Source: Oceanospirillales bacterium
Lineage (GTDB): Bacteria; Pseudomonadota; Gammaproteobacteria; Pseudomonadales; Endozoicomonadaceae
Length of the DNA: 64,000 nt
NCBI GenBank assembly: GCA_004762125.1
Contig: SIHQ01000005.1
Coordinates: 124,001 to 188,000, forward strand
Direction of reading: 5' to 3'
The notes under the pieces are model-generated. The model was given only the letters and a program-made list of their open reading frames with translations, searched no databases and was not told where the DNA came from. How positions within the stretch are numbered: position 1 is the first letter of the stretch; the number at the start of each line of letters is the position of its first letter. The position numbers and the translations under genes are program-made. Positions 54,129 through 64,000 of this stretch are shown in pieces.

Positions 54129-54484
54129 AAATCAAATGCTCAGTTGTTTTAGGTCGTACAGAAATGGCTAATACCTCTAATCATCCTCAGCTTAACTAAG
54201 CCTAAGTGGAAAAGGGGCTTGCCCTATATAGAGAAACTTCTGAACCTGAAGCGACTGGAAGAAATAAGAGAAGCAACCTGGATGGTCGGAGCGTTGAAAG
54301 TTTTGGTGCGTATACAGAAAATGAAGAAGAGGTAGAGAAAGGGGTACTTACTGCTTTTGTGTACCCCAGTGTGTACCCCAGAGAAAAATAAGAAAATTAG
54401 ATTCCTCTGTAGAGCTTATAACTACTGGCTTCTACTCTTGCAATTATGATGCATTAACAGCATGTTATAGTCCTCCTGATACCT
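54129..54484. other. Right end of the island and trpE 3' flank
   Basis: A 61-codon frame (54206-54391) runs through the att repeat and is not called. The 27-bp direct repeat lies within (54355-54381). From 54382 to the trpE stop at 54485 the sequence is chromosomal; no gene or strong terminator is seen. Confidence 0.5.
54355..54381. other. Right 27-bp direct repeat (putative att/integrase site)
   Basis: Identical to 40457-40483; contains two GTGTACCCC nonamers (54359 and 54371) at 12-bp period, against three at the left end. Marks the right boundary of the island, 104 bases from the trpE stop. Confidence 0.65.
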
Positions 54485-56008
54485 TTATTTATTAACTGTG
54501 CCACTGAGGCCGGTTTGGGCCATGGCTACAGCACGGAACAGAGCCCGTCCCTTGTTCATGGTTTCTTTCCACTCCATCTCGGCAATAGAGTCAGCTACGA
54601 TCCCTGCACCAGCCTGAACATGAAGTTTACGATCTTTAATCACTGCGGTTCGAATGGCGATGGCGGTGTCCATATTACCGTTCCAGGCCAGATAGCCGAC
54701 AGCTCCGCCATAGACTCCTCGTTTTACCGGTTCCAGCTCATCGATGATTTCCATAGCCCTTACTTTGGGCGCACCACTCAAGGTACCGGCTGGCAGAGTT
54801 GCCTTCAGTACATCCATAGCGTCCATACCGTCTTTCAGTTCGCCGGTCACATTGGAAACGATGTGCATTACGTGGGAGTAACGTTCGATGACCATTTTAT
54901 CGGTGAGATTCACAGAACCTGTTTTTGCTACACGACCAACGTCGTTTCGACCCAAATCAATCAGCATTAGATGTTCGGCCAACTCTTTCGGATCGTTTAG
55001 CAGTTCCTGCTCCAAAGCTTTGTCCTTTTCTTCGGTTGCTCCACGTTTACGGGTACCAGCGATAGGTCGAACGGTGACGGTACCGTCTTCCAGTCGTGCC
55101 AGGATTTCTGGCGAGGAACCAACAACATGGAAATCACCCAGGTCCATGTAATACATATAAGGCGATGGGTTAGTACTTCGCAGTGCGCGATAGAGATTCA
55201 GAGGAGAACTGTCAAAGGGGATAGTCATGCGTTGGGAAGGCACTACCTGCATAGCATCGCCGGCAAGAATGTAACCCTTGATCTTATCTACAGCCGATTC
55301 AAAAGCTTCCTGGCCGAAACCGGATTTAAAGTCATCTTCAGTGGCTGGATTCAGTGATGCCTGAACCGGTGGTAGAACATTGGTTGTTTGCAAGCGACGA
55401 ACCAGGTCATCCAATCTGAACTCTGCTTTTTTGAGGGCAGTGCCTTCAGTGCCTGGTAAAGCGTCATCGGCCGGATCGGCGTGAGTGACCAATATCAGTT
55501 TGCCACTGAGGTTATCGAACACTACCAGTTCATCAGACACCATTAATAGAATGTCCGGATTGTTCAGCTCATCTTTTGGAGCAGACTGCTGCAGGCGTTT
55601 TTCAATATAACGAACAGTGTCGTACGCAAAATAGCCAACCAGACCGCCAGTAAATCTTGGTAGCTCTGGCAGTTCTGGCACGCTATAGCGCTTCTGGAAG
55701 TCGTTGATGAATTGCAGAGGATCACTGACATTGTGCTCTTCAACAATTTGGTTATCAGTTTCTATAGTGACAATACAGTCAGGTTGATAGCCGGATACTC
55801 TGAGAATGGTACGACAAGGTAAACCAATCATGGAGTAACGGCCCCACTTCTCACCCCCTTCTACGGATTCAAGAAGATAGGAATAGCGACCATTGGCCAG
55901 CTTCAGATAAGTGGTCAGCGGTGTGTCCAGGTCCGCAAGGATTTCCCTGATAATGGGAATACGGTTGTATCCTTCACGGGCCAGGTCAGCAAATGTTTCA
56001 GGCGTCAT
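54485..56008 (-). CDS. trpE: Anthranilate synthase component I
   Basis: The product is 507 residues and converts chorismate to anthranilate with TrpG. The chorismate-binding core is present: [46 protein letters not shown] and the terminal [10 protein letters not shown]. The N-terminal [18 protein letters not shown] carries the feedback-inhibition LLES motif. GAGG precedes the ATG. gph is upstream, as in Pseudomonas. Its partner trpG is separated by the island. Confidence 0.97.
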   Translation of the reverse strand: MTPETFADLAREGYNRIPIIREILADLDTPLTTYLKLANGRYSYLLESVEGGEKWGRYSMIGLPCRTILRVSGYQPDCIVTIETDNQIVEEHNVSDPLQFINDFQKRYSVPELPELPRFTGGLVGYFAYDTVRYIEKRLQQSAPKDELNNPDILLMVSDELVVFDNLSGKLILVTHADPADDALPGTEGTALKKAEFRLDDLVRRLQTTNVLPPVQASLNPATEDDFKSGFGQEAFESAVDKIKGYILAGDAMQVVPSQRMTIPFDSSPLNLYRALRSTNPSPYMYYMDLGDFHVVGSSPEILARLEDGTVTVRPIAGTRKRGATEEKDKALEQELLNDPKELAEHLMLIDLGRNDVGRVAKTGSVNLTDKMVIERYSHVMHIVSNVTGELKDGMDAMDVLKATLPAGTLSGAPKVRAMEIIDELEPVKRGVYGGAVGYLAWNGNMDTAIAIRTAVIKDRKLHVQAGAGIVADSIAEMEWKETMNKGRALFRAVAMAQTGLSGTVNK

Positions 56009-56436
56009 AATGGCCTCGATTATTCTGGCTTAAATTCAATATACAGCTCAAAGCTGTAAGTGAGGTTTTGCGCGCTATTCGCACAGTGTTGACTGGATGA
56101 AGCTATTTATTAGGCGCAAGGCCAGCCTGACCAACGCCAGGAAGAGGAAATTGAGACAGGGGCAACTATCAGCGCAGTGTGACGCTGATCTTTATGACCA
56201 AACAGGGTTCGGCTGAGTTGCTTTGAAACAGGGTTTGTCACTGCTGACTCCGTAGCTTGTCAGGACGCAGTTATAACTATGAAAACGAAAGACTATATGA
56301 CGAAAGCCACTATTGCAAACACCAAAGAAGGGTATCAATCCTCATGAAGGAACTGGGCCCTAACTGGCTAGAAGGGTTATTGCTAAGTAGAGCTATCGTT
56401 CTCATTAAAATAGAAACGATAGCTCCGATGAGCTAA
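56009..56436. promoter_or_regulatory. gph-trpE intergenic region with hairpins
   Basis: 430 bases without a gene. GAGCTATCGTT (56390-56400) and AACGATAGCTC (56415-56425) form an 11-bp stem just after gph on the minus strand. An ATCAGCG/CGCTGAT pair lies nearer trpE. No leader peptide with consecutive Trp codons is seen on the minus strand, so classical attenuation is not supported. Confidence 0.5.
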
Positions 56437-57126
56437 TCAGAGCAGTTTATCCAGAGATTCAACGACAAGATCCGGATTCGCTGTTGCGATAGGTTGGCCA
56501 TGGTTATAACCGTAAGGCAATCCAATGACTTTAACGGACGCTGCCTTGGCAGCTTTGACGTCATTGCTGGAATCACCAATCATCAGAGAGTTGCTGGTAT
56601 CTGTGCCAAAGTGCTGCATGGCGTGGAGCAATGGCATAGGGTGCGGCTTTTTTTCAGACAGGGTGTCACCACCCAGATATAATTCAAAGTAATGGTCGAT
56701 GTTCATCAACTTCAACAATTTTTCAGTAAACAGTTCAGATTTGTTGGTAACAATAGCCTGTTTGATTCCACGACTGTGGGCCGCTTCCAGAAACGCCTGA
56801 ATACCCAGATAGACGTGACTGTGCTGGCCTACTTCAATAGCGTAGTGGTGCTCGAAGCGTTCATAGGCTTTATTGAATGTTTCCTGATCAACGACATCAG
56901 CCTGGTCGCCCATGAAGTCATCAGCCAGTGCACGTTTGACCAGTGAAGGAATACCATTGCCGACCCATAGACGGGTTTTCTCGTCACCAGCAATAGGCAG
57001 GTTGAGATCGGTCAACATTTTATCAATAGCAATGGCGAGGTCAGGAGCACTGTCGACTAGCGTTCCATCCAGATCGTACATAATCAATTGTGGTGCGTTA
57101 CCCAGCAACTCTTCGATAATTTTCAT
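56437..57126 (-). CDS. gph: Phosphoglycolate phosphatase
   Basis: The product is 229 residues, a HAD phosphatase that removes 2-phosphoglycolate formed in DNA repair. The nucleophile motif is MYDLDGTLVDSAPD, motif II is IVTNKSE, and motifs III/IV are KPHPMPLLHAM and MIGDSSNDVKAAKAA. The gph-trpE order is typical of Pseudomonas and relatives. No strong ribosome site precedes the ATG. Confidence 0.94.
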   Translation of the reverse strand: MKIIEELLGNAPQLIMYDLDGTLVDSAPDLAIAIDKMLTDLNLPIAGDEKTRLWVGNGIPSLVKRALADDFMGDQADVVDQETFNKAYERFEHHYAIEVGQHSHVYLGIQAFLEAAHSRGIKQAIVTNKSELFTEKLLKLMNIDHYFELYLGGDTLSEKKPHPMPLLHAMQHFGTDTSNSLMIGDSSNDVKAAKAASVKVIGLPYGYNHGQPIATANPDLVVESLDKLL

Positions 57127-57310
57127 GGTCTGACTGCTTGATAAAAAGACGCACTTTACTACGGTTTGTAGAGATGGTTAATGGCTGATGCTGTCTGTCA
57201 CAGACTATTGATGCCCTACAAATACTCTTTATCGTCTGTTTATTGAGTCAAATCTAATTTTCCATGCTTTTAACATGTTATTAATTACAGGAAATTGAAA
57301 GGAGTCCCTA

Positions 57311-57829
57311 ATGTTTGCAAGAGTTTCCAGTCTGATTCTGCTGTGCCTGATGTCGATGAGCCTGATGGCAATGCCAGCGCTAACAACAGCGCCTGAAATT
57401 GAGAAAAAAGTACTGACAGGGCCAGCACCTGAACCGGCCACAGAAAGCGATAGAAAGGTAGCCGTTGCATCAGCAGAAAAGTGGCTCGAATACGCAGATA
57501 GCCGTTCCTGGGAAAGAGCCTGGGCCGCTTCCAGTGATTTCTATCGCAAAGAAATGCCGGCCAGTCATATGGGTAATCTTATGTATCAGCACCGAAAGCC
57601 GTTCGGTGCTTTGAAGAATCGTAAGGTTAAAAATGTGACTTATAAATACCTGAAGGAAGGCACATTACCGGGTGAGTATCTGGTGGTTGAGTTTGACAGT
57701 GAGTTTGAGAATCAGAAAGTTGTTGAAGCAGTGATAACGTATAAGGAAAAAGACAACCTGTGGCGTGCCAGTGGTTATATAACCGATGATGGTAAGCCAA
57801 AGAAAGAAGCAGTAAAAAAGGTTCACTGA
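57311..57829 (+). CDS. Exported DUF4019-domain protein
   Basis: The product is 172 residues. A signal peptide (FARVSSLILLCLMSMSLMAM) precedes the DUF4019 domain: AEKWLEYADSRSWERAWAAS, then MGNLMYQHRKPFGALKNRKV, VVEFDSEFENQKVVEAVITY and WRASGYITDDG. The family is periplasmic or secreted and of unknown role. GAAAGGAG lies seven bases before the ATG, and a strong hairpin follows. Confidence 0.82.
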   Translation: MFARVSSLILLCLMSMSLMAMPALTTAPEIEKKVLTGPAPEPATESDRKVAVASAEKWLEYADSRSWERAWAASSDFYRKEMPASHMGNLMYQHRKPFGALKNRKVKNVTYKYLKEGTLPGEYLVVEFDSEFENQKVVEAVITYKEKDNLWRASGYITDDGKPKKEAVKKVH

Positions 57830-57837
57830 ATGTTTAT

Positions 57838-57860
57838 GCCCCCGGTTTACGACGGGGGCA
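57838..57860 (+). terminator. GC-rich hairpin after the DUF4019 gene
   Basis: GCCCCCG (57838-57844) pairs with CGGGGGC (57853-57859) around GTTTACGA. No T-run follows, so it may be a Rho-assisted or transcript-stabilising end. Confidence 0.6.
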
Positions 57861-57934
57861 GTGCAGATGCCTGTGATTGACTATTTTGTAGCTTATTTGT
57901 TCAGGTGCTCACTTGCTCAGATACTTTCGATGCT

Positions 57935-58321
57935 TTACCACTTCCCTGTTTTATTTCCTGTTGAATCCAGTGTAAGCGCTCCGTCACCGGCTTGTGCATT
58001 TTGCGCTGTAGCTGTCAGCGTAAAACCATTGCGACAGTTATTGGTAGGGCAGCCAGCCGCGATCGAGTAAAACTGATGTTCAGTAATGAAAGGGTTTGCA
58101 CTTAACCCCAGGCTTGTTAAGTCATCGGTATAAGATTTGTTGTCTAGAAAAAGCTGTTCCTGTCTGGCGGCAATGTTCAGTAAGGCTGTATGCCCCTCGG
58201 CTCGTCTTCCTTTCTTTAAATGCCGTTCGTAGGAAGGAAACGCAATTGATGCAAGAATGCCAATAATGGCCACGACAATCATCAGTTCAATCAGGGTAAA
58301 CCCTTTCATTCCGGTCATCAT
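57935..58321 (-). CDS. pilE: Type IV minor pilin PilE
   Basis: The product is 128 residues. The short leader ends in Gly before the mature [19 protein letters not shown]-terminus, with Glu at +5; the site is cut and methylated by PilD. A disulfide pair lies in CPTNNC. GGAGAGG lies five bases before the ATG at 58321. Being last in the minor-pilin operon after pilY1 identifies it as PilE. It initiates or primes pilus assembly. Confidence 0.9.
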   Translation of the reverse strand: MMTGMKGFTLIELMIVVAIIGILASIAFPSYERHLKKGRRAEGHTALLNIAARQEQLFLDNKSYTDDLTSLGLSANPFITEHQFYSIAAGCPTNNCRNGFTLTATAQNAQAGDGALTLDSTGNKTGKW

Positions 58322-58323
58322 GC

Positions 58324-61300
58324 TTACCTCTCCTGAAACCAGCCATAGGCGTTCATGCCCAGCTTCGAATTCACTTCGTCACCCGTCAGAATATCAATGT
58401 ATTTATTGCCGATAGCGGCTGTAGTACCGCCACCCGATACTCCAGAATAAACACCCAAAACGCGATCGTTTTTGTTAGTGGTGTTGTCGCTATTGAAATC
58501 ATTACGTGCTCTGGACGTATGCATATCAATGGAGTAAACACGGCTAGAGCCCCTACCTGGTGCGCAGCTTTCTGAGTTAATAATGGCTGATGGAGAGAAA
58601 GTGGTGAATGACAGTACACCTGATAACAGTCGAGCTTTGGTCATGACTTGTTCATAGGTGTTAACTGAACTGCTTGCTAAGCCGAGATTCATATACCAGC
58701 CTTTGGCGGAGGACAGATCATTGCTCGCCGTAACCTGTTCTGCTGCATCCCCTTGTTGGATCAGGTTTTCAGTAGTGTCGTACAGGTTGGAAGAAGTAAT
58801 TGCAGCAGGTGGTGTTGCACAGTCATTGCCACAGCTACCATAACGGCGATAACTTGTAGCTGAATCACGAATCATAAAGTAGCGGTCAGTTGCAGAGGTT
58901 GCTGTAGGATTAGCTCTGTTTCCGCTACCCAGCATTACGCCATCGAAATCACTTCCCGCATACTGGGTTTTAGCTACCTCTGGTTGGTAAAAAAATCGAC
59001 GATCAGAACTGCTGTCTGGAGCCGACCTTGAACCGTTCTCATCAATACCCAGTTTTGCCAGCGTAATGACAGACCATACCGCAATTTCATTGTCGTTACT
59101 GTCAGTACCTAAACCAATATCGAAACGGAAGATGTTACCACCGGTATCAGCGGCATAAATACGATCGTGAAAGCCGTTGCCATTACTGTCGATAACGGCT
59201 GGCGGTGCAGCAATGCTCCACTTGAAGCGACTGTCTTCGACTCGGTTAGGGGCATCGTTGTCGATGGTGTCAGGGGCAACGAATGATTTAATTAAAGTTC
59301 CGGTGCCAGCATCGACAAAAAACAGGCCACGGCCACGAGTTGAATAAGGGCGTATTTCGTTATTACTAGTGTCTATAGGGTTACTTGTATTACCTGTTTT
59401 GTAGTCATCTTTCCCCTGTGTGCTGGTAGCATCATCCTGGCCGTCGTATCCGGCGCTGATAGCCAGAGCAAATTTATATTTGTAAGAAACCGCATTATTG
59501 TCATCCGTTATGGTTTGCCTGTGCCCTGGAATTAATAATGGAACTGCTTTCGCCCAGCTCTGGCCAAGTTCCGAGAATCCAGGAGTGTCGCTATTGATGC
59601 GCCATAGCAGTTTGGGTGGATCATCGGGGTTGGTGACATCGATGGCGTAATAACTATCACCCCCTCGTCGCATACCAAAAAAGAGCGTCATGCGATCGCC
59701 ATCGGTACCAATGATATTACCGTCACCGTTTACATCCAGACGGATCATGCTTATCTCGCCGTCTAAACCATAAGGGTGGCTGGTATTAGGCTGGTTGTTA
59801 AATAACAACGGTATGTTTTTTGCGGTTTCCTTAGCGAAGAAGCTCCAGTTTTCGGCAACAGTGCTACCAGAGTCTTGTAAGAAATGGAGAATGCCGTGAT
59901 TAGTACCAAAGGCTAGTCTGATATCAGGGTTGGTTTTTGAAAAACTGCTGGTTCGAGCTCCGTAGTTCAGTGTTAATGGTTTGGAATGTTGTATATCACC
60001 TAATACCCAGTCACGAGTAACGCCATTAGTATCCCTGCCTCTTATCCATTTGCGGTAATGAGCAAGAAGATCAGTGTTGCCAGAAGGAACGTGTAGGTCA
60101 TTCTCATCTAGTTGATTCAATCGAACCAGCGCTTCAGGGGCGTTACCTATTGATTTGTTGGTGTAAAATGAGCGTGAGGTGTTGGTGTTTTTCAGTACTT
60201 CACCATAGCCACCTTCGTCCACTTGTTTACCGTCACTAGTGGTTCCCCAGAAAGTGGAAATGCCTTCATCCAGTTGTAAGGTTCCGGCGGCAATAGCTGG
60301 GTTACAGCTACGATCGACGACCTTACCAATAGTTAGATTCGTCTTATCTACGCAAGTACCGCTGGTTTCGTTACCCGTGTAGATTTTTAGTTTCTTCAGG
60401 TTACCCTTCCAGTTTGGGCTGGAATCAGGTTCAAACATAGCGAAATAGGCGTGATCCAAAGTCTCTGTTCTATTGAAACTGTTTACCGCAACGGCGGGTG
60501 AAACGAAATTGCTGCTACCTTTGAGGATCTCTTGAAGAGCACCTTCAAAAGCGTCTGTGATGCTATCAACCGCGATGCAGCCTGCGGCAGGGTCCATATT
60601 ATTTCCAACTGTTGTGTAGCATTGGCCTTTCCCTGCGTTTGCTGTATCGAACAGTAAGGTTTGGTCGGTGTCAAAACCAATGGTGTAGGTGTAGGCTTTC
60701 TGTGTACCAGTTGTAGTATCTCTATCTAGGCCACCGCTTGGTGGGTTTGCCATATATGCAGCAAGTTCAGGAAGGCAGTGTTGCTCACTACCGTAAACCT
60801 TGCAATTCGTAACACTGGTAAGTTGTTTTATTTTTGTGGTTGAATCATCATTCCAGTGGGGGGATGCTGCACCATCGGACATATAGATGATGTAGAGGTT
60901 CTGGCAGGTTGTGACAGGTGTTTTATATGTGTTTCCTGTTCCTGAGATATTTTCTATCGAATTAGGGTCAGCAGAGAAGCGAGGGCTGTCGCCTGAAAAA
61001 TATCGATAAACCTCATAATAAGTATTACACATAGGAGTATTAGCGCTGTTTCTTGCACCAAGAAGAGTTGAAGTTATTTCTTGACGATATGCGTCGTCGG
61101 TTGTTTTTAGGTGCTTATGTATAACTTTTGAGCTTGTAGTGAATTCAGCAAGACCAAAATCAATACTGGGATTGTCTCGAATTACTTTTCTGATAGTCTT
61201 TTTGGCTGTATCAAGTCGGGAAGCATACTGCCAATTAATGAAGTTTCCTGTGCATTTCCATTCATCATCAATTGTTTGACATTCACCGTGTGTATCGTTA

Positions 61301-61644
61301 GAACTGCTAATGTCTGGGATTGAAGGTTCACGATCGCCTAAGACTGGGGGGTATGAATACCATTCGTTCTCTTCGTAATAATTTCTAAAAATCCAATCGT
61401 GATCTTTATTTCTGTGCCAACCAGTATAAAAAAAATCAGGCTCATAAGGCTGTCGAATTACCCCAGTAGCCTTAGCTGACATACTATCTGACGTATCAAG
61501 AATGATCATTACTTGAGGTCGCTGAGAACTATTAAATTGACCTGTCGTGAAAATATCACTGTCATCAGCTCTGGCAGCATGGGTCAAACATGATAGGCAA
61601 ACAGTCAGGGTGCTTATTACAATATGTCGATTAAATGTTTTCAT
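58324..61644 (-). CDS. pilY1: Type IV pilus tip adhesin PilY1
   Basis: The product is 1106 residues from the ATG at 61644; an in-frame codon at 61680 would overlap pilX. It has a signal peptide, then a von Willebrand factor A-like domain with the MIDAS start [10 protein letters not shown]. The C-terminal half is the PilY1 beta-propeller with the calcium-binding loop [14 protein letters not shown]. PilY1 sits at the pilus tip and acts in adhesion, surface sensing and extension. The pilE start lies two bases after its stop. Confidence 0.94.
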   Translation of the reverse strand: MKTFNRHIVISTLTVCLSCLTHAARADDSDIFTTGQFNSSQRPQVMIILDTSDSMSAKATGVIRQPYEPDFFYTGWHRNKDHDWIFRNYYEENEWYSYPPVLGDREPSIPDISSSNDTHGECQTIDDEWKCTGNFINWQYASRLDTAKKTIRKVIRDNPSIDFGLAEFTTSSKVIHKHLKTTDDAYRQEITSTLLGARNSANTPMCNTYYEVYRYFSGDSPRFSADPNSIENISGTGNTYKTPVTTCQNLYIIYMSDGAASPHWNDDSTTKIKQLTSVTNCKVYGSEQHCLPELAAYMANPPSGGLDRDTTTGTQKAYTYTIGFDTDQTLLFDTANAGKGQCYTTVGNNMDPAAGCIAVDSITDAFEGALQEILKGSSNFVSPAVAVNSFNRTETLDHAYFAMFEPDSSPNWKGNLKKLKIYTGNETSGTCVDKTNLTIGKVVDRSCNPAIAAGTLQLDEGISTFWGTTSDGKQVDEGGYGEVLKNTNTSRSFYTNKSIGNAPEALVRLNQLDENDLHVPSGNTDLLAHYRKWIRGRDTNGVTRDWVLGDIQHSKPLTLNYGARTSSFSKTNPDIRLAFGTNHGILHFLQDSGSTVAENWSFFAKETAKNIPLLFNNQPNTSHPYGLDGEISMIRLDVNGDGNIIGTDGDRMTLFFGMRRGGDSYYAIDVTNPDDPPKLLWRINSDTPGFSELGQSWAKAVPLLIPGHRQTITDDNNAVSYKYKFALAISAGYDGQDDATSTQGKDDYKTGNTSNPIDTSNNEIRPYSTRGRGLFFVDAGTGTLIKSFVAPDTIDNDAPNRVEDSRFKWSIAAPPAVIDSNGNGFHDRIYAADTGGNIFRFDIGLGTDSNDNEIAVWSVITLAKLGIDENGSRSAPDSSSDRRFFYQPEVAKTQYAGSDFDGVMLGSGNRANPTATSATDRYFMIRDSATSYRRYGSCGNDCATPPAAITSSNLYDTTENLIQQGDAAEQVTASNDLSSAKGWYMNLGLASSSVNTYEQVMTKARLLSGVLSFTTFSPSAIINSESCAPGRGSSRVYSIDMHTSRARNDFNSDNTTNKNDRVLGVYSGVSGGGTTAAIGNKYIDILTGDEVNSKLGMNAYGWFQER

Positions 61645-61660
61645 AAACGGCCTGATTTTT

Positions 61661-62224
61661 TTAATTACTGTTTGAACCAACGGTGACTCGAATGCTGTCG
61701 CTACTTCGGCGATAGTGATCGCCTGTGCTATCTGCCTGAATAAGTAGTTTGTATCTGTCTTCTATTAGCGTGCTGCCAATGCCTGCTTCAACCTGATGAG
61801 CCCGCAAACGGTAATAGTCAGCGATTTCACGGTTATAGCCGCTGGCGGTTTCTTTTCTGTGGACCGGTTTTCCCTCAGCAAGGAATCTCGCTGTGGTGGT
61901 GGTTGCTCCGATAATGCAGGGGAAAGCAGCTTTTTGGGTATTGTTTAATGTTGGTGGAGGCAGGGCTGGATTGTATGGGTCTTTCTCATTGGCGCATTCA
62001 TTAATATGAAACTGGCCATCGTCTAAATCTGAAGTGATCGCTAGCTCTTTCTGAGCAGCATTAAACGTTAGTGTTTTTAGTTCAGCGTTGGCCAACATTC
62101 GGGGAGACAAAGTCATCTGGTTGACACTGACTACCGCTGCGCTGGTCAGCAATAACAGAAAGAGTAGAGCGGCAATCAGAGCTACGCCTGCTTGAGAATG
62201 TGTTTGACAATACTTTCTTTTCAT
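61661..62224 (-). CDS. pilX: Type IV minor pilin PilX
   Basis: The product is 187 residues. GVALIAALLFLLLLTSAAVV is the pilin-like N-terminal helix and is unusual for PilX in lacking the Glu at +5 (ALIA), as in other PilX proteins. It starts with an ATGA overlap with pilW and lies just upstream of pilY1. Confidence 0.87.
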   Translation of the reverse strand: MKRKYCQTHSQAGVALIAALLFLLLLTSAAVVSVNQMTLSPRMLANAELKTLTFNAAQKELAITSDLDDGQFHINECANEKDPYNPALPPPTLNNTQKAAFPCIIGATTTTARFLAEGKPVHRKETASGYNREIADYYRLRAHQVEAGIGSTLIEDRYKLLIQADSTGDHYRRSSDSIRVTVGSNSN

Positions 62225-63171
62225 TGTTGTTGCCTGATCGCCTGGTTGTAGAGGTAGACGGTATTGCTGGCTAATAAACGATGCCGGCTGTCACCCTGTC
62301 CATTGACGGTAATGTCGCCCAAGAGGTAGCTGTTGTTGTTTGTGTAACTGGTATCGGGGTTACTTTGCACAAGGAGATTTAATTCGACACTTCGTACCCT
62401 GCGCCACATTTCCCGTGACCAACCTGCGGGATTGGTTGGTGCTTCGACAGTACGTGTTATTTGACCCGTTGCCTCTTTGGCAATTCCAAGGCGGACTCTG
62501 AAGCTTTGAATATTGTTGGCAATGACTGTTTTACTAAGAGCCGTATTGGCTAATCGCAGCAGTACGAGTTCGTCATTACTATTAAGATAAAAAAGACTGA
62601 ATTGATACTCTCGAATAATGGCATCTGGATAACCGGTAGGCGCAGTGTCTCCTCTGAATAAACGACCTTCGATCGTGTTGGCAATGATATAATTCCCAGT
62701 AGCCAGCAGTTCGTTAGTTGCAATAGCAGGCCCGTAAGCGCCCTTAATCAGTAACCAGTCAGAGGGTAATGCGTTATTTCCGGTGTACACACCGGTTCTG
62801 GCATCGGTTACACAACTGAAAATATTATTGTTTGCACGTCCTGCAATAAAGCTGATGTTTCTGTCCAGAGCAGAAGCAATACCTCCACAATCATTACTGA
62901 CTGAAAAGGCACCAATAGAGATTTCTTCAAGCTGGGCGCCATTGGCGTAACCGGCAGATCCGAGATTGCGCGAGAGTAAAGACAAAGTCGTTCTTGCGTT
63001 GTCGTTCAATATTGTATAGCGACTACTGCTTTGCTGTATGGAAATACTGTTGATATATAGGGATGCGACGCCACTTAAAAGTAATAAAGACAGGGTGCTG
63101 GCTATCATCAATTCGATGAGCGATACCCCTGCTTGTTTTGTGTGACTTGGCGATACAGCTAAACTATCCAT
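62221..63171 (-). CDS. pilW: Type IV minor pilin PilW
   Basis: The product is 316 residues. The prepilin site is in QAGVSLIELMIASTLSLLLL, with Glu at +5. The large globular part with CGGIASALDRN fits PilW, the largest minor pilin. It lies between pilV (12-base gap) and pilX (4-base overlap). Confidence 0.9.
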   Translation of the reverse strand: MDSLAVSPSHTKQAGVSLIELMIASTLSLLLLSGVASLYINSISIQQSSSRYTILNDNARTTLSLLSRNLGSAGYANGAQLEEISIGAFSVSNDCGGIASALDRNISFIAGRANNNIFSCVTDARTGVYTGNNALPSDWLLIKGAYGPAIATNELLATGNYIIANTIEGRLFRGDTAPTGYPDAIIREYQFSLFYLNSNDELVLLRLANTALSKTVIANNIQSFRVRLGIAKEATGQITRTVEAPTNPAGWSREMWRRVRSVELNLLVQSNPDTSYTNNNSYLLGDITVNGQGDSRHRLLASNTVYLYNQAIRQQQ

Positions 63172-63183
63172 AGTATTACGCTC

Positions 63184-63738
63184 TTAACTGTTTATTCTTG
63201 TGCTTATTATTAACATTCGGCGCAAATCGTTTTTGACTGTGTCCGATTTAAAATCACTGTCGTCGTCGCCACAAATATTTGCCGAATGGCCATCCGGCCT
63301 CGCAAACTTCCCTCGCCAGGCAATGGCTAAACTGACCTGATTATCATTGATACCAATGCAGGCGACTGGAGCTAAAAGCCCACCTATTGCAGCATCTGAG
63401 CTATTCTGACTGGTTGCTCCAACCAGGTTTCCACTCCATTGCCATAAGTCGAATGCTGCCACTTGTGCTGGCGTACAATTAGCTCCACTGGCATTGCAGA
63501 GTAGAGCGGGTGTGGTTGGTACGCTGGCAACGTCACCGTCATAACTGGCCAAACCAGAAGAATTGGCAGTCATTCTGGCAATAATGTCATTAGCCAGGTG
63601 AAGAGCCGACGCTCTTTGTTGGGTCTCTAATACTGACTTTTGTGCTTCTGCAATCAGGCCTGCCATTCCCAGCAGTCCGACTGATACGATCACCAGTGCA
63701 ACGAGCACCTCGATCATGGTGAATCCCTTGTGCTTCAT
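63184..63738 (-). CDS. pilV: Type IV minor pilin PilV
   Basis: The product is 184 residues. The leader MKHKG is followed by FTMIEVLVALVIVSVGLLGM, the type IV pilin helix with Glu at +5, and AxRASALHLANDI is the usual PilV segment. It is the second gene of the minor pilin operon in this window. Confidence 0.9.
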   Translation of the reverse strand: MKHKGFTMIEVLVALVIVSVGLLGMAGLIAEAQKSVLETQQRASALHLANDIIARMTANSSGLASYDGDVASVPTTPALLCNASGANCTPAQVAAFDLWQWSGNLVGATSQNSSDAAIGGLLAPVACIGINDNQVSLAIAWRGKFARPDGHSANICGDDDSDFKSDTVKNDLRRMLIISTRINS

Positions 63739-63809
63739 GAGAAAGATCCTTTTCTCGTTCCTTGTTTATCGTCGTCAGGCATCATGCCAGACGTTTCATT
63801 CTGTCTGCT

Positions 63810-64000
63810 TTACTCTGTTGTTACACAAGAGATTGTGCAGGGGGTTTTTGTTAGAGAAATTGTGCCGCCTGAGCCAATGCCAAGATCAGATTTGAATGAA
63901 GCATTCTTGTGTTTTATTGAAATATTGCTGCCTGTAAATAAACCCATGCTGTTGAAGGAAAGTGTGGTTGCAGGGGAAGGCGTAATTACTGTTTTGCTGT
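63810..64000 (-). CDS. FimT/FimU-type minor pilin, C-terminal part only
   Basis: A minus-strand frame runs from the window edge to a TAA at 63810-63812. The readable end (TPSPATTLSFNSMGLFTGSN, then LGIGSGGTISLTKTPCTISC) matches the C-terminal strands of the GspH/FimT family. Position upstream of pilV is where fimU/fimT lies in Pseudomonas. The N-terminus is outside the window. Confidence 0.75.
   Translation of the reverse strand, partial: SKTVITPSPATTLSFNSMGLFTGSNISIKHKNASFKSDLGIGSGGTISLTKTPCTISCVTTE

Larger units (their letters stand above)
40457..54381. mobile_element. Integrated phage-satellite-like island between trpG and trpE
   Basis: A roughly 13.9-kb insert is bounded by an identical 27-bp direct repeat (40457-40483 and 54355-54381). 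It carries an integrase at one end, an AlpA-like regulator, an Ash/Icd-like locus, a DUF3987 replication gene with iteron-like repeats, cargo and a small-terminase-like gene. No capsid, tail or large-terminase gene is present, so it is not a complete prophage and fits a P4- or PICI-type satellite that would rely on a helper phage. An IS66 element has inserted in it since it arrived. It splits the trpE/trpGDC gene set. Confidence 0.8.

Noticed and set aside
40457-54381. Complete prophage
   Set aside because: No capsid, portal, tail, large terminase or lysis genes are present; a satellite or island fits better.
54206-54391. A 61-codon frame running through the right att repeat
   Set aside because: It has no ribosome site, and the repeat itself supplies its last codons (FVYPSVYP), so coding is unlikely.
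56344-56436. A 30-codon plus-strand frame beginning MKELGPNWLEGLL with a Trp codon, considered as a trp leader peptide
   Set aside because: It is on the strand opposite to trpE and contains only one Trp codon, so it cannot be a trpE attenuator leader.

Overview
The window looks like a chromosomal segment of a marine, animal-associated gammaproteobacterium. The gene sets maf-rng-yhdP-tldD, zapE/zapG, gph-trpE, trpGDC-crp-yhfA and fimT/U-pilVWXY1E are all gammaproteobacterial, and their proteins resemble those of Pseudomonas/Oceanospirillales. A. Endozoicomonas-like host fits the moderate base composition, the secreted sphingomyelinase-like enzyme and the outer-membrane phospholipase, but that genus call is inference from gene content, not a match.

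Layout. 1-1103 is the 5' part of a secreted endonuclease/exonuclease/phosphatase-family (sphingomyelinase-like) gene with a Pro/Glu-rich tandem repeat. 1288-9163 is a conserved housekeeping block (maf, rng, yhdP, tldD). 9164-30680 is a mixed region: two NUDIX enzymes, a VOC protein, a TPR protein, an HSL-type esterase, a GMC oxidoreductase with a TetR regulator, a large lipoprotein, an FMN-binding glutamate-synthase-like protein, a broken MFS transporter next to phospholipase A and an intact paralogue, threonine aldolase, two unrecognised exported or effector-like genes, and an SOS-controlled Y-family polymerase. 30796-40333 holds zapE, zapG, trxB, cysZ, hinT, an OsmC protein, crp/vfr, lipoprotein sodC and trpC-trpD-trpG.

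40457-54381 is a roughly 13.9-kb integrated element bounded by a 27-bp direct repeat. It lies exactly between trpG and trpE, the junction that holds the R/F pyocin cluster in Pseudomonas aeruginosa. It carries a P4-type integrase, an AlpA-like regulator, an Ash/Icd-like locus with CI-RNA-like hairpins, a DUF3987 replication ATPase followed by an iteron-like TTCGTAA cluster, a three-gene operon, AT-rich membrane-protein cargo, an IS66 element inserted in a thermonuclease-like gene, and a small-terminase-like gene. This is the organisation of a phage satellite (P4/PICI style). The most striking gene is the last of the three-gene operon (47097-47312). It encodes a 71-residue protein ending in YLDIPAFLRSQAD, almost the exact C-terminal peptide of gammaproteobacterial FtsZ. 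This suggests molecular mimicry of the peptide by which FtsZ binds FtsA, ZipA, MinC, SlmA and ZapD.

54485-57126 is trpE and gph, so the island separates the two subunits of anthranilate synthase. 57311-57829 is a DUF4019 protein. 57935-64000 is the type IV pilus minor-pilin operon (fimT/U-pilV-pilW-pilX-pilY1-pilE), reading leftwards and running off the window. Diverged copies of a roughly 65-bp palindrome recur in several intergenic regions, and one copy supplies the last codons of zapE.
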